Source: Mytilus galloprovincialis
Lineage: Eukaryota > Mollusca > Bivalvia > Mytilida > Mytilidae
NCBI RefSeq assembly: GCF_965363235.1
Contig: NC_134846.1
Span: forward strand, 30,328,218 to 30,392,217
Reading direction: 5' to 3'
DNA length: 64,000 nucleotides
How positions within the stretch are numbered: position 1 is the stretch's first letter; each line of letters starts with the position of its first letter. The translations under genes and the position numbers were made by a program. The notes below the pieces were generated by a model, which searched no databases, was not told the DNA's origin, and was given only the letters and a program-made list of their open reading frames with translations. Positions 1-12,922 of the stretch are shown in pieces.

Positions 1-2604
1 AGGCCCCTTTATACATAAGAGTCGTGAGAACGCGTCGAATCAGCATTCTCAAAACGCAATGCAACATTACTACACAGTGGAATGATTTTTCCAAAAAATA
101 TTATACGCGTTTAATTCATCCAAACGTGCATATGTATATTCAACATGTAAATCGCAAAACTAAGGGTACTCGGTTGCAGAGTGGTATAATTACACTTTTG
201 AATTTCAAAATGAAATAAAATTGTTAAATCTACATTAAGTATATAAAAATAATGAGATCTAGTACGATTGCCAATTGAGGAAACTATCCATTAGAGACCA
301 AATGACGCAGAAGTAAGCAACTTACTAGCCAGTCAACCCTGTTAACTTCTCGTGAGTTCTAATATGTGTGTTCGACTCCGATCTTGATTTACAAAGTGTA
401 TAGATCTGTTTTTTTGTCACCAGAGGTCGTTGTGTTAACAGGTTTCATCCACCAATTAAACCCGTTCATCCATATATATCTAAGGTCACATATGTTGAAT
501 TTTAACGCACAAAAAGGGATAACAAATAGACAGAACATTGACCATGAATTCAAATGTACATGAGAATAACTTTATTAGATTATTCATTTTATTGTTATTA
601 TCAAAAGCTTCTAGAAGAATTGAAATGCTGATCTATCTTAAACTTTCAAGGCACGTAGGTTCATTTTGACATCATACTATTAAAGTGCAATTATTATTAC
701 GTATGGTATCATTTTTATTGCATCAGAAATATAATTCTGATATTATCGAATACGCGAAGAATAAATGTCCCCCTGGTGAGCTATAAACCACACTGTCAAA
801 CAAATAACGATAACTGATATGCAATCTATACACTTTTGTGTCTTTATTTAAAGTTGTCACACGAAATTGAAACGCTACTTGGCTCATTTTGTGCTTTGTG
901 ACTATTATGTGATAATTCAAGAATAGAAAGAGTAATGTAACTAAAAGGATATAAATATGAAAAACATCCACTTGATCATGATTTTGACATTTACAGCTAT
1001 GTTGGGAGTAACAAATACTATAGTGAACAAAATAACAAATATCATTTATTTAATTAACTTCTAGCATTTACATTATAATACTGTATCTAATTAATATATG
1101 TGAATTTGTAACTCCCTAACCTAATACAACCAAACATCCTAATATCGAACAATGTAAAACATATACATATATATAACAAGCTTAAATGGAAATATAAATA
1201 CAAGGTAAAAAAAATACTTGTACGAATTCAGTGTTCCTTCTGTAATCAGATATCAAAAGCAGCAAAGAAAATAATGAAAAACGCATTAAGAAAATGGAAT
1301 GTATTCTGACGCTATAATTACAAGCAATTTCTTGAATCTTTCCAGGCCATAGATAATAAAATAACTGTTCCTTAATGTGCAGTATTAGAAGCATCATGTC
1401 TATACAGGAAGCAAATATATCCAAATGTCGCAAAATTTTCTAGCTTGATTTTGAACATACAGCAACTACCAATATATCGATCGAGCATATTGCGATACTT
1501 TTTACCGATGAAATGAAGTTTTTAACTAAAACGCCATGTTTTTTGAGCCTATCAAAGAAGCGGCGATAGATATCATAAGGATATTCATACGCTATGGCAA
1601 AAAAACAACAGAAAAAAGACCAAAAGACTAACGACTGTATACAAAACATTACAAAGAAAACTAGACAGCGCAAATCAAACCCCACCGAAAATCGGGGGTG
1701 TTCATTAATTTTGCAGTTGGGTAAGCAGATCATGCTCCACTTGTGGCACCCATCGTGTTGTTTGTACAAACCATGCTTGCAATGAGTCTTATTCGGGTGG
1801 TTATATTTCAAAAAAGGTGACTAGCTTATAAACATCTGGAATATATCCGTTGTCTTCTATGAAAAAGATATTTCACAACAGTCAACCAACTCGTGATTGA
1901 ATTTAAATATTTAGTTTTAAATGACGATCGAGAGTCGACAAAATTTGCATTGCATAAAATATAATGATGGGATCTCATTGGTTCTGTATTGTGTAAATCA
2001 TATATTTCAATTTCAATGATTTCCAAAAATAAATTGCTCTTCCTGCGTGGCGATGTTCTGATTATCAGGAGGTCATGGACAATATTTTTGGGGGCGTTAC
2101 AGTAAAATTAGATGGGAGGGCAAAACAATTTTGATTGACATCTTGATTATTTGACTGATGAATAATTGAGATCCTGCGAAATACACCGCCATTATCCTCA
2201 AATAATCAACCTAATGGGGACATTTTCAATCAAATTGTTTCCGAATTTGAGAAATTAATTTTAACACTTATTTGTCATTTGAGGTCACCGCCGCTATGGC
2301 GTACGTGTTTAACTCCATGACAAGCTACAACGTTATGCATGTATCGTTATCTCGAAACAACATTTTTATTTACGGAAAACCAAAGATGAAATCATAATAA
2401 TTTGAAAGCAGAAATCATAATATGTTTTCAAAATTTAATTGCACCAGTTGATTTCTTCAGTCTTCTTCTGGCGACAGACAATCTGCATATCAGATGGCTT
2501 TGTAGTTTTGCCTATCCCGTTTTCCAATCATTGTTGGAATCATCCTTCATTATCTACACTTATTACGCAACTTTCCTCTTCAGGCTCATTTTCAATCTTG
2601 ATTC
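1..2604. other. AT-rich stretch, no gene seen
   Basis: No open frame here has a recognisable domain, and the frames are short and AT-biased. Two repeat fragments are visible. Positions 255-335 match the start of dispersed repeat S1 (gattgccaat, agagaccaaatgac). Positions about 340-480 resemble a decayed tRNA-SINE (gtgagttc followed by cgactccgatcttgattt). Nothing else is supported. Confidence 0.5.
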
Positions 2605-2861
2605 CATAAACGCACCAGATCACGCATCTTTAATGGGGTTCCGGATGGGGTTTACAAAATAGAGAATGATGTCCAAAGTGCAGAATAATGTGCAAACAAT
2701 ATGAAGAACGAAGAAACGTTGGGCCTACAAATAAAAAAAAGAGAATAATGGGGTTCTAAGCTATAAAGAATAGAGAATAAAGACCAAAAAATATAAAGAA
2801 TGAGGAAATATAGAACCCCATCCAGACCTTCATAAATGCACTGGATCACGCAGCTTTAATT
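2605..2861 (+). repeat. About 30-bp direct repeat flanking a 200-bp insert
   Basis: A stretch starting cataaacgcac at 2605 recurs at 2831 as cataaatgcac with a few substitutions, and both continue through gatcacgca and ctttaat. The sequence between them is purine-rich (repeated agagaat and aaagaat words). This could be an old insertion with a long target duplication or a simple tandem duplication. The divergence between the copies prevents a decision. Confidence 0.4.
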
Positions 2862-3184
2862 GTAATTAACGATGAGTAATGTCCCATGAAGTTTTTATAC
2901 GGAAGAAGACTCAATTTAAATAGTGGATTTTGTAATATCAACCTCTGTAATATGGTGCAATGAATTGAATACAACATTACTTGATGTACAAAAACTAATT
3001 TTGTAGATGATTTAACAACTATTTCCTGGTTTCTCCACACATTTCTTAATATAGCATATTTCTTATATAGACACGCGACCAATAGTCATACGGTGATCTA
3101 TAGCTGTTAACATCCTCGTCTTTTGTTCTCAGGTTGATACTCTTCAACTTCGTACTTTATGGTCTTTTTTAACATTTTTTATTC

Positions 3185-3231
3185 GAGCGTCACTTATGAG
3201 TCTTTTGTAGACGAAACGAGCGTCTGGCGTA
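3185..3231 (+). ncRNA. Hammerhead-ribozyme-like repeat, copy A (core mutated)
   Basis: The order of elements is that of a type I hammerhead: stem I strand gagcgtca, core, stem II gtct-tttgt-agac, gaaa, a short stem III (cga/gcg), the gtc cleavage triplet, and the returning stem I strand tggcgt. The first core block reads CUUAUGA instead of CUGAUGA, so an invariant G is lost and self-cleavage is not expected. The flank tataaagtcttaatcttgat continues as in the copy at 48585, so this is a dispersed element and not a chance fold. Confidence 0.7.
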
Positions 3232-4567
3232 ATATAAAGTCTTAATCTTGATATATATGGTGAGTTTATTCAGATGTCAGCTTAATTCCTTATAAACCTT
3301 ACATATTATATTAAACTTAAATAAAAAGGGTGATGTGGTTTGATTGCCTATTGATACTTACCATCATAGACAAAAAAGGACAGAGGAGTATATAACTATA
3401 ATAGATAATCGTAAAAGTACACGACGTTTTACAAAACCCATCTCGTGATACTGTATTTTAAGGTATAAAGGATAAAGCATGACAAAAGTAAAATCACAAA
3501 AATACTGAACTCCAAGGAAAATTCTAAACGGAAAGTCCCTAACAAATGGCAAAATCAAATAATAAAACACATCAAACGAATGGACAACAACTGTCATAAT
3601 CCTGACTTGGTACAGGTATTTTCAAATGTAGAAAATGGTAGATTGAACCTGGTTTTATAGCACTAAACCTTTCACTTGTACTACAGTCGCATCGAATTCC
3701 ACTATATTGACAACGATACGTGAACAACATGTCACAAATAGAGGTACAATGTATTGAATTATATTAAGTATTCAAATAAAGGTACAGTAAGCTTCAGTTC
3801 AAAGCCAATTTCAGTTGATACATGTAAATAAACAATTCTTATAAGAGCCTGTAGTTCAGTGGTTGCTGTTGGTTCATGTCTATCATATTTATTTTTCGTT
3901 AAGTGTTTTGTTATATGAATTAGGCATTCAGTTTTTTTAGCTGAATTGTTTCATATTTTCATGTCGGTGCATTTTATAGTCGACTGTACGGTATATTTGT
4001 TTTCTAATTGTTGGACGTACGCTTCCTATAATTACGTCTACCTCCACTGAATTTGAGTACATTTGTAGTTGTAACATTGGCAGTTATATCACATCTCCAT
4101 ATTTTTATAATGTCATCCCAAACTTTATTTCACGTTAGTTATCGCGACTTTTGGTGCATGTTATTCAAGACGCACTTCGTTCTTAATATCATCATTAGAA
4201 TAACACTTTTAACAAGAAATGATGAAAAGGGGTTTCCCATCTTTTGGGATGCTTTACATTTTGATTGGCTGCTGTTATAGTGTAACGGTCCAATTTCAAA
4301 TCAGTTAATTATCTTCAAAAGTTGATTATAATAAGGTTTATCACTTATAAGATAAACCAATTTAATGAAAGAAATTTGATTAATAAATTTATTTTCCTTA
4401 AATGACATATTTTATCATTCGGATCCGCATCTCGCTTCCGGCTTATAAATATCACGTGACTTCAGCCTCACATTTGAACTAGCCGCTCTGGATAAGTGAA
4501 AGTTTCAAAAGACAATCGTCAAAAAATCTTCGACATACATCCGCAACTTAAAGATTTCTAATCAGAT
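3232..4567. other. Non-coding stretch before the DIRS-like element
   Basis: No gene is recognisable. The last 130 bases (cttccggcttataaatatcac near 4435, then gtgacttcagcc) include a TATAAAT box followed by GC-richer sequence. This could be the 5' terminal repeat and promoter of the element that starts at 4568, but no matching 3' repeat was found. Confidence 0.3.
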
Positions 4568-5186
4568 ATGAAACCATCGAAAAGGCCTAGTAATGTTCCC
4601 AAAACGGTTTCACAGCAGCGTGCAGGTCTAGCAAAGAAATTTAGAAAAGGCAAAGTGCCGTCAACACGAGGAGCACTTTCAAAATCACAGAACACAACAA
4701 GAACCGTACACGTTTCTAGAACAGCGACCGATTCTAATTTGGCAATTGCTAGTGGCCCAGTTATTAACATTGTATCAGACGCACATCAGGAACCCCCATT
4801 CGTGGCTTTCAGGATTCAAGATGAGATAGATACAGAAAGTCCAAATTGCAACGAGGGAGACGCACTGAACAGACCAAGGGGAGCTTTGTTACCACTGACT
4901 CCACAACCTGGACCCAGCGGGGTGAACAGTCCAGCAAACAACAACTGTCTCAAATTAATTTGTTTCTCAAGGGTCGGGTTCTGGATCTTTATATACTCGT
5001 TTACAAATGGACAAATCCCCTTCATACATTTCAAGTGTTTTTGATCCCATTTCATCCCGGTCAAACGAGCAAAATTTAGAGGGTGAACTGGTAGTTAAAG
5101 GGAGTGTTTTATCCATAGTTAACCAACGGAAAACGGAAGCGATGAGAGATCGGTTTTTAATTAGATTGGTTATACAGCAACAGTAA
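4568..5186 (+). pseudogene. Gag-like region of a DIRS-like retroelement
   Basis: An ATG at 4568 opens a basic, Ser/Thr/Pro-rich protein (MKPSKRPSNVPK, later PLTPQPGPSG). Such composition is usual for the first ORF of DIRS-type retroelements, but it carries no diagnostic motif. The assignment rests on the reverse transcriptase, RNase H and recombinase pieces that follow on the same strand. The reading frame shifts near 4950, and the likely continuation (VSQGSGSGSLYTRLQMD through MRDRFLIRLVIQQQ) ends at a TAA at 5184. It is therefore broken. Confidence 0.55.
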
Positions 5187-5573
5187 AAAGACGACAATAT
5201 TTTACATTATTTGGACGATTTTCTGTTTGGAGGCGAGGCACAAACTTCTCAATGCTACGACACTCTAAAGTGTTTTCAGGATTCTTGTAAACTTTGGGGG
5301 TTACGTTATAGTAGAGGAAAAAAAACGGTCGAGCCAACGGAAGTGTTGATATTCCTTGGTATAGAATTTGACACCATCAACATGGTAATGCGTCTACCCG
5401 AAGACAAACTTATTGAGTTAAAAGCCAGAATTTCTTTTTGTTTAGGTAGATCCAAAATCACCCTTCGGGATTTACAATCTTTGATTGGTATACTAAATTT
5501 TGCATGTCAAGTAATTGTCCCGGGTGGAGCCTTTTGTCGTCGTTTGATTGACGCCACTTGCAATTTACGTTAG
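5187..5573 (+). pseudogene. Reverse transcriptase fragment of a DIRS-like element
   Basis: The frame begins abruptly at KDDNILHYLDDFLFGG. This contains the YLDD form of the RT catalytic motif typical of DIRS elements. It continues through LIFLGIEFD and DLQSLIGILNFACQVIVPGG, the RT thumb/connection block of the same families. All RT motifs upstream of YLDD are missing. The fragment sits in the same frame as the end of the Gag-like part, separated by one TAA, which indicates an internal deletion. The fragment ends at a TAG at 5571, and about 130 bases of frame-disturbed sequence precede the RNase H. Confidence 0.8.
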
Positions 5574-5706
5574 CCCTATCACATAATCAGAATAACTAAG
5601 GCTATGAAACTAAGAAGACCTTAATATTTGGTTACTATTTCTATCAAACTACAACGGTACTACCGTTATTCTGGATAAATTCTGGTCCTCTAACTCAGAT
5701 CTCGAA

Positions 5707-6255
5707 TTGTTCACTGACAGTGCAGGTGGGGTCGGAAAAGGCTTTGGTATTTATTTTGAAGGGAAATGGGCCTTGGCGAGTTGGCCCCACAATTGGATAA
5801 TTTCTGGAATTTTAACCGATATTACCTTTCTAGAATTGTTCCCTGTAGTCGTTGCTTTGAACATTTGGGGAGGCATGTTAAAAAACAAGAAAATTTTATT
5901 TCACATAGATAACCAGACCGTAGTTTCTATAATCAATAAAAAGTCTTCAAAGTCGACAAGTGTTATGTCCCTAATCAGAAAACTTGTATTGGCCTGCTTG
6001 GAATGCAACATCTTGATTAAAGCCGAACATATCCCAGGTCATTTGAATTCTCTTGCTGACTCCCTCTCTCGTAACGTTGTGATTTTAAGAAGTTCCGGAA
6101 AATATGTCCCACAGCAGATGCAAAACCATATACGATTCCGGCCATCTCTTGAATGTTTAAAAGATGAGGCAGACCTATTACTTAAATGTTCAATGGCTCC
6201 GAACTTCTGGAAAACTGCAGTAGAATGCTTAAAAAAAGTTTCGCATTATTTATGA
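5707..6255 (+). pseudogene. RNase H domain of a DIRS-like element
   Basis: The protein starts FTDSAGGVGKGFGIYF (first catalytic Asp), followed by LELFPVVVALNIWG (Glu), then FHIDNQTVVSIINKKSSKS (Asp) and EHIPGHLNSLADSLSR (His/Asp). This is the complete motif series of the RNase H found in DIRS and related tyrosine-recombinase retroelements. The open frame has no internal stop, so this is the best preserved piece. The frame breaks near 6250, where the recombinase part continues in another frame. Confidence 0.85.
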
Positions 6256-6530
6256 CTATCGCAATATTTGGCCGGTACATATCGACGAAATAGCGCAATT
6301 CATAGCATACCTGTCGTACAAAGGCTTTTCTGCGTCTACTGTTTCTACCTACATCTCCGGATTGGCCCACACACACAAGATTAACAATGTAACAGATAAC
6401 ACGAAATCATTCATCATCTGCAAAATGATTGAAGGATTGCGTAGGAAAAATCCGCAAAAACTAGATGTTCGAACACCGATATCGTTCGACTTGTTAAAAC
6501 GTTTAATTCACAGTCTACGCAGCGTCTGCA
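6256..6530 (+). pseudogene. Tyrosine recombinase N-terminal part, truncated
   Basis: After a frameshift, sequence reading YRNIWPVHIDEIAQFIAYLS, then KGFSASTVSTYISGLAHTHK and IICKMIEGLRRKNPQKLDVR matches the SAM-like core-binding domain of DIRS-type tyrosine recombinases. The piece breaks off at about 6530 (LLKRLIHSLRSVC), where the 318-bp satellite starts. The catalytic domain with its Arg/His/Arg/Tyr residues is absent, so no active recombinase can be made. Confidence 0.8.
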
Positions 6531-7255
6531 ACATTTGTAAGTGACAAGACGTCACATGCAGACGTAATTGTTTTAGCTTGTACATGTAATTGATTCAAAT
6601 GAATGCTTCATGAACATATTTAACCTGGAGGAACTTGAGCATCCATTGCTACCAATGGTGCACATATTTGTCAGTTAAATCAATAATGTCGGCATTCTGT
6701 TATCATGTCAGACCTCGTCATTCAAAGTGAACTGTGACCGTCAATTCCACATACATTGTGTGTTTGTTATGCTTTGCTTTAAACTTGATTCTTTAATTAA
6801 TACACGTTGTACCATCAGACACTAAAAGTATTTTCTGCAATTTTCGTGACATTTGTAAGTGACAAGACGTCACATGCAGACGTAATTGTTTTAGCTTGTA
6901 CATGTAATTGATTCAAATGAATGCTTCATGAACATATTTAACCTGGAGGAACTTGAGCATCCATTGCTACCAATGGTGCACATATTTGTCAGTTAAATCA
7001 ATAATGTCGGCATTCTGTTATCATGTCAGACCTCGTCATTCAAAGTGAACTGTGACCGTCAATTCCACATACATTGTGTGTTTGTTATGCTTTGCTTTAA
7101 ACTTGATTCTTTAATTAATACATGTTGTACCATCAGACACTAAAAGTATTTTCTGCAATTTTCGTGACATTTGTAAGTGACAAGACGTCACATGCAGACG
7201 TAATTGTTTTAGCTTGTACATGTAATTGATTCAAATGAATGCTTCATGAACATAT
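6531..7255 (+). repeat. 318-bp tandem satellite, 2.3 copies
   Basis: The word acatttgtaagtgacaagac starts at 6531, 6849 and 7167, giving an exact 318-base period. The first two copies are almost identical, with substitutions such as cacgttg versus catgttg. The third is cut after 89 bases at 7255. No protein is encoded. The near identity implies recent amplification, in contrast to the decayed retroelement it adjoins. Confidence 0.95.
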
Positions 7256-7458
7256 CCGGTTGATATTTTCGTTATACCAATTAGTAAACAGACTGCTAGA
7301 GTTCCATTTGAAATGACTGATATTGGTTAATATACGCAGAACTAGATAACTATCTCTAATTATTACAACCAATAATATGGAATTGTATTATGCAATAGCA
7401 ATGATCAGGTTAGATAATTATTATGTTTGTAATTATGTAATTTACAAATGAGGCTCCA

Positions 7459-7643
7459 AACGGATATTCACCTTTAAATAGATACGGTAATAACCTGTAA
7501 AACATTATCTATCAGTAAAAAAAATATTAACAGGCAAGAGTTGAAACAAAAACGGATATTCACCTTTAAATAGATACGGTAATAACCTGTAAAAACATTA
7601 TCTATCAGTAAAAAAAATATTAACAGGCAAGAGTTGAAACAAG
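7459..7643 (+). repeat. Tandem duplication, 92-bp unit
   Basis: The block beginning cggatattcacctttaaata (7461) recurs at 7553. The copies are nearly identical except for one extra A in the second. There are two copies only. The minus-strand open frame across it is simply the repeat read twice. Confidence 0.9.
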
Positions 7644-9806
7644 ATATTGGTAAATTATTTCTCACTATTCTTTCCCTGTCAATTTGACAAATGTTTTCAA
7701 TTGTCATTATAATTATAAATAGATAGAATCACGTTGTATAGATGCAATCCGAGTGAAGCAGCATCACAATTATGCTTGCACTGAATATTTAAGTGACTAT
7801 ATAATTAAAGGTCAAACTGAATGACTTCTTTTCTGCTGTTACAGTTGTTTTTGTTTCAGATATTTTTTTGTTTAGATTTTTAAAGGGTACAGAAGGTTGG
7901 AGTGTTGGTAATCTGTTGTGTTACATTGGAATTTTGACAGACGTTTGATCGTTTGGTTGATTGCTGTTTTTGTACTGGTACATCTGTTTACGATCTGTAT
8001 TTCAAACTTCAGTTTCAGAAAGTATACTATAAAAATACGGGAAGAATTGAAATTATTATCATGAAATATTGTTTAAAGCATGATATATACTACATAATGC
8101 CGAACGCCCACTAACTTGAAATAAAATATAACCATAAAACACCTATTTTGACATTTTTTACTGGCCAGTAGTATTATTTTACATACAAAAACATTCATGA
8201 GCATACAAACCTATATTTATCTACAAAGTTTTTCGACCTATTCTGCCAATATTTCTGTAAATAAATTAGGTTTATCGAACAGAAGCTATAATTGCTATAC
8301 ATAACTGGTATATTATGTCTTGGATTGTGTCACGCAATTAAATAAATGTACGGACAATTGAGGCGGAAATTGAAACCTTTTCAGAAAGACTGAGTTAATG
8401 AGGGTACTGACTTGTGTGATCAATTTTCAATTATCTACGCAGGGATTTCTATGTCTACAATTACTGCATAGTTATTGTTTAGAATATTTAGATTTGCTTT
8501 ATCATAGTTTATTCTTTGTACAGAATAATGTCATTCTAAAACGCTATAGTCGTACGTTATTTAATCGGTATCATACATATACAATGTACGAATATATATT
8601 ATTCATTTACAGCCAAATGCATCGAGTGTGTAGGTAAAGGTAATATCTTTGGTTATCTTGCTTTAATTTAGTAAGATGATTTGTGGCTATTCAAATTAGA
8701 TAGATTAAGTCATGGTTTATATCAGAAATAGCTATACATGTACACAATTTGTCAATTTCTGCTTATATCTGTATTGTAATAATTCTCAACAAAAGGTTTT
8801 AAAAATATGGGTAAAACGATTGCTTCCAAAATGTTGTATGTGAACTTGAACACTTGGCTATAAAATACAAACTTCAACATTTCTGGAAAACACAAAACCT
8901 AAATGTACCTTTATTTTTCCAGAAATAAAGAAACGTACATGCAAGATTTTAATTCCTAAAGCCATTATACAACAACTTTCAGATTTACAACCTTTTGATT
9001 AAAAATTTAAAAACAATAGAGTATTGCAATTTATCTTATTTCACATGTTTTGGTTGATTTAGATACTAGTGTACGATATTTACAAATGTAGGAATAACAC
9101 AGATTTCCTCCCGCCAAGCCGATTTGTAGAAAAAAAAGTAGGCAGTACTAGCATCAGCAAAACAAGTCACATACGAGAGAGATTTTATGCGACATAGATA
9201 TACAAGAAAGATGCACTTACATTGACTTTTAGTTGCTATCTTCTACGTTAGTTGGTCTCTGATGTAGAGTTGTCTAATTTGCAATCAGTATTTCGTTTTC
9301 TTACTTTTATATTATATATTCTGCAATTTAAATAATTTACAGGCATTCTTTTTCTGCTTCCTCTCGAACGACAATTAATTTCCTTACAACCGTTCTACAA
9401 ATTTACTTTTGGAGGGAAGAAGCTCGTGATTATATAGTCTTGTAATTGACCGTCTGCTTCTTACTGATCTAAAATTACACGGGCTTTACTTCCTTTAAGC
9501 ATGGAAGAAAAGTTTGAATCATGATCAGAATTGCCTTAACGATATATAATTTATCACCAATTTACGTCAAGTTCCAGTTGTTTACCACAAACTCGTTATA
9601 AAAAATTTAAGAATTTATATACGGATCCACTTTTAGAAAGAAAGTCTATATTAGGCGCTATAAATATTTAAATTATACTGCAGGCCATGCAATATGGTTT
9701 TTGTATCGTATTTCTTTATCGAAATTTAATGACAGACTTCAAAGCGTCTTTTTGCATGTTTAATTGATAACAAGTAGATGTATCCACTTATCTATTTTCT
9801 ATATAT
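7644..9806. other. AT-rich stretch, nothing recognised
   Basis: Both strands were scanned for protein motifs, tRNA boxes and tandem repeats, and nothing was supported. The 79-residue open frame at 8398-8637 has no recognisable domain and is compatible with chance. Confidence 0.5.
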
Positions 9807-10104
9807 TATAGGGTTATTGCATGAATATTGGGGAATATTGTCCCGAGTAGAATTTTATATTGCACGAGCTTGCGAGTGCAATATATGTTCTACGAGGGAC
9901 AATATTCCCCAATATTCATGCAATAACCCTTTTATTGTATAGCAATATAATATTTCAAAGTAAAAATTGGTTTAAACTAAGATTTTGTCGTTGATGACGT
10001 CATGAATTTTTACGATTTATTGCACTAGTGCAATATTAGAATTTATTGCACGCTAACTTTTGGTTACTTTCTGTGGGAAATATTATATTGCTATACAATA
10101 AAAT
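9807..10104 (+). mobile_element. Composite hairpin MITE-like element, left copy
   Basis: There are two nested palindromes. Part one has arms gggttattgcatgaatattg (9811) and its reverse complement ending aataaccc near 9930. Part two is bounded by ttttattgtatagcaatata (about 9930) and the reverse complement tatattgctatacaataaaa (ending 10103). An inverted homologous copy lies at 13605-13898. The structure and AT-rich non-coding content fit non-autonomous foldback DNA elements. A target-site duplication was not resolved. Confidence 0.8.
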
Positions 10105-10282
10105 AGATTGGCGAACTTTCAGCACTGCTTAACGTCCCACAGCAAATGCTTCTTCCAAATTTATAGCAATCGATAGTAGGTACATGTATCTGAAGTATAT
10201 ACTTTAGAGTCAAAAGTCGGGGAAATGAAAATAGTCTACTAATGCATTACCCTTTTATACAAGTGAAAGGTTGTACAATTAA

Positions 10283-10590
10283 AAATGGAAATGCATCAGG
10301 AATGTATCAAAGAGACAACAACCCGAGCAAGGAATAAACAAACGAAAAACAGACGAAGGCCACCAATGAGTCTTCAACACAGCGAGAAAATCCCACACCC
10401 TGAGGCGGACTTCAACAGGCCCCTTAACAAAAATGTGTACTAGTTCAGTGAAAATGGATGTAATACTTATCTTCAAATCATGTAAAAGAACTAAAACTGA
10501 AAATATACAAGACTAACCAAGTACAGAGGCTCCTAACATGGGACAGGCGCAACGATGCTGCGGGGTTAAACATGTTTTGTGAATATCCTT
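10283..10590 (+). repeat. Dispersed repeat S2
   Basis: The segment contains aaagagacaacaacccgagc, then gaaggccaccaatgagtctt and cacagcgagaaaatcccaca. It matches a minus-strand copy at about 35930-36090 in this window. Its end (gggacaggcgcaacgatgct, then cggggttaaacatgttt) resembles the end of family S1. It looks like a SINE-type or MITE-type mussel repeat. No tRNA boxes were identified, so the class is left open. Confidence 0.6.
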
Positions 10591-12922
10591 ACTGGCTTTA
10601 ATACTGCAGAATACGATTCGTGTCAAACGCTAATAATATCATGTCCCCTAAAGCAAATGATACCACTTTTTTATGACAGTTAGAAATCACATGGCCCAGA
10701 CAACTTTAGTTTACTGTATGTATATGTCTCATACATCTGCCCTATTGCTTCTGAATCCGGAATTTTCTTCTTTGTGTATCGTCCACTGTTTTTGATATTT
10801 TATTTTATTCAACAGATATCATTTTATGGACGCTCATGCAAGTAAGATTTTCTTACTGTTATATGTCTGTCTTTTTCTAATGGTTCTTAAAACTAATTCA
10901 ATATTTAAGATGTTTGTGATAGGGTTCAGAAGTCTATAAAGGACATTTATCCGTTTTCTTAATGACCAACAACCACTTGTAACGTGAAAATATAATAGTT
11001 ACAAGGAGACAAGTGGGAAACTGTCTGTCACTTTTGTCCTAACTTATTTTTCCGGCACTTAGTTAGATCCAGCCATTTCTAGCCGCGATGGGATTACAAT
11101 GAATTGAGTTATTTTCGTACGTGTTGGGAATAAGATAAAGATATATTCAGTACCACATCAAAACAGAAGAATACCATCGATTTCTCATAAATAAACGGCG
11201 GTAAGAGCGTGACTGCATCTTGTCTGCTATTAATACTGGTTTATTACCAATTTGTTCCATTTCAATACAAAAACCTATCTTTTTAGGACTATTAACCCGT
11301 ATCTAATGATTTTCAATAAATTGAACTTTTCCATCAAATAATGAAGATTTTAGAGCTTCAAGATTAGTTGCTATTTAGCGTAAACAGAAAACAAAATCAA
11401 GACAAATGCGGAGATTATTAATAGGCTTCAGATCCGTATCATATTGATTGTGATTTGAAGAAAATACATATAAAGAAACAGAAAAAGAGAAGAATGCATG
11501 TAAGACTTCTTTTTAATTACTAGTTGTTATTCATTTGCTGGCTGGCTGTCTAATTCAAGTTATGGCAATTAACATTAGAAAATGTACGAAAACTCTTGAA
11601 CACGATGCGAGAAATAAACAACACAAATTAAAAATAAAAATTGATTGCATTTTATTAGAATTAATTTAGTAAGAGAAGTTACGGAAAGAAAGATTAGTTA
11701 TGAACATGTCGCATACTCTCCATGTCATTGTGGTCGACACACTCCTTGAAGTTCCTTTTTAATAATAGAGTTCGAGATGCCTCCGAATAAAAACAAAAAT
11801 AAAGATTTAATATATCATGTAGGATTGTAATTCCAGAAATAAGGTACGAGAAGCCCCGAGAGAAAACGGATAACCATTACGGATATGAAAAAGAATTATG
11901 TCTGATTAAAAAATAATTTATGTGTCAATTAATTATTAAAATATATTGGAAGACGGAAACACAAATAGAAACGGAGATGTTCAAGGGATTTGTTTAAACA
12001 TATTTTATTAGTTTCGGAGAAATTTGATAATTGGTCCAAGGGCTGTGAATATAAGATAGATTACGGTTTCAAGTTATTTGTGTTCTCATTGTCTCTTTTT
12101 TAAAACCTTCTGCAACGCGAGTTCTATTTATAGTATTCTCATTAAATTGTAAAATGTATTATCATGGTTATATCGTATTTTAAAATCATAAAGCAATTTG
12201 ACGTTTTCTAAGTTTTTTTCTCACAACAAAATAAAAAATGGTCCAGCTAAAAGTAGGTGGTTACACATCAAATGCAATATATATTGTCTTTTATTTGACA
12301 TGGTATCATACCTATGACCGCCTTTACTATCTCTCAATACCATTGTCGTGTGTTTAATATTCAATTTGAAAATAGAGTTATTTTATAAGATACTTAGGCC
12401 GTTAAAAGATATCAAAAACATAGTTCAGATTTAAGTATCATGGTTTGGTAAATAGTGATTTTCAGTTTATGAAATCGTCTCTCTTATTATACTGCAATCA
12501 GCTGTTTTACTATACAGATAAAGCTATACGTATAAACGTTAGCTTTATACGTCAATGACCTCAACTAACCTATAAGTCCCGCCTACTTACCGGAACTACT
12601 GTATTTCACCAACAACGTCACGTCACAACCATGACAACGTGTAGTAACAAAGGTCAAACTTTTGTTTTAATGAATTTAAACTTGTTATGTCTTCAAATTG
12701 GTAATTTATATACCATGTTTATTAAATGCTATTAATTAAGTTCATTTTCCCTTTCTAATTCCTTAAAATGTCAATGTTTTACCACCTAGACTATGCTCAT
12801 AGGGAAATACCCATAAACGGTACCCCAAGAGGGAAATTCCAAACACTTTCTTTTAACAATGTTTGTTACATATTTTTTTTTTTTTATTTTTTTATTTTTT
12901 TTTATCGATTTCAGTATAAAAA
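10591..12922. other. AT-rich stretch, no gene seen
   Basis: No supported coding frame. A short palindromic run (taaagctatacgta, then taaacgttagctttatacg) lies near 12520-12550. A T-rich run lies at about 12870-12902, just before the hairpin element. Confidence 0.45.
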
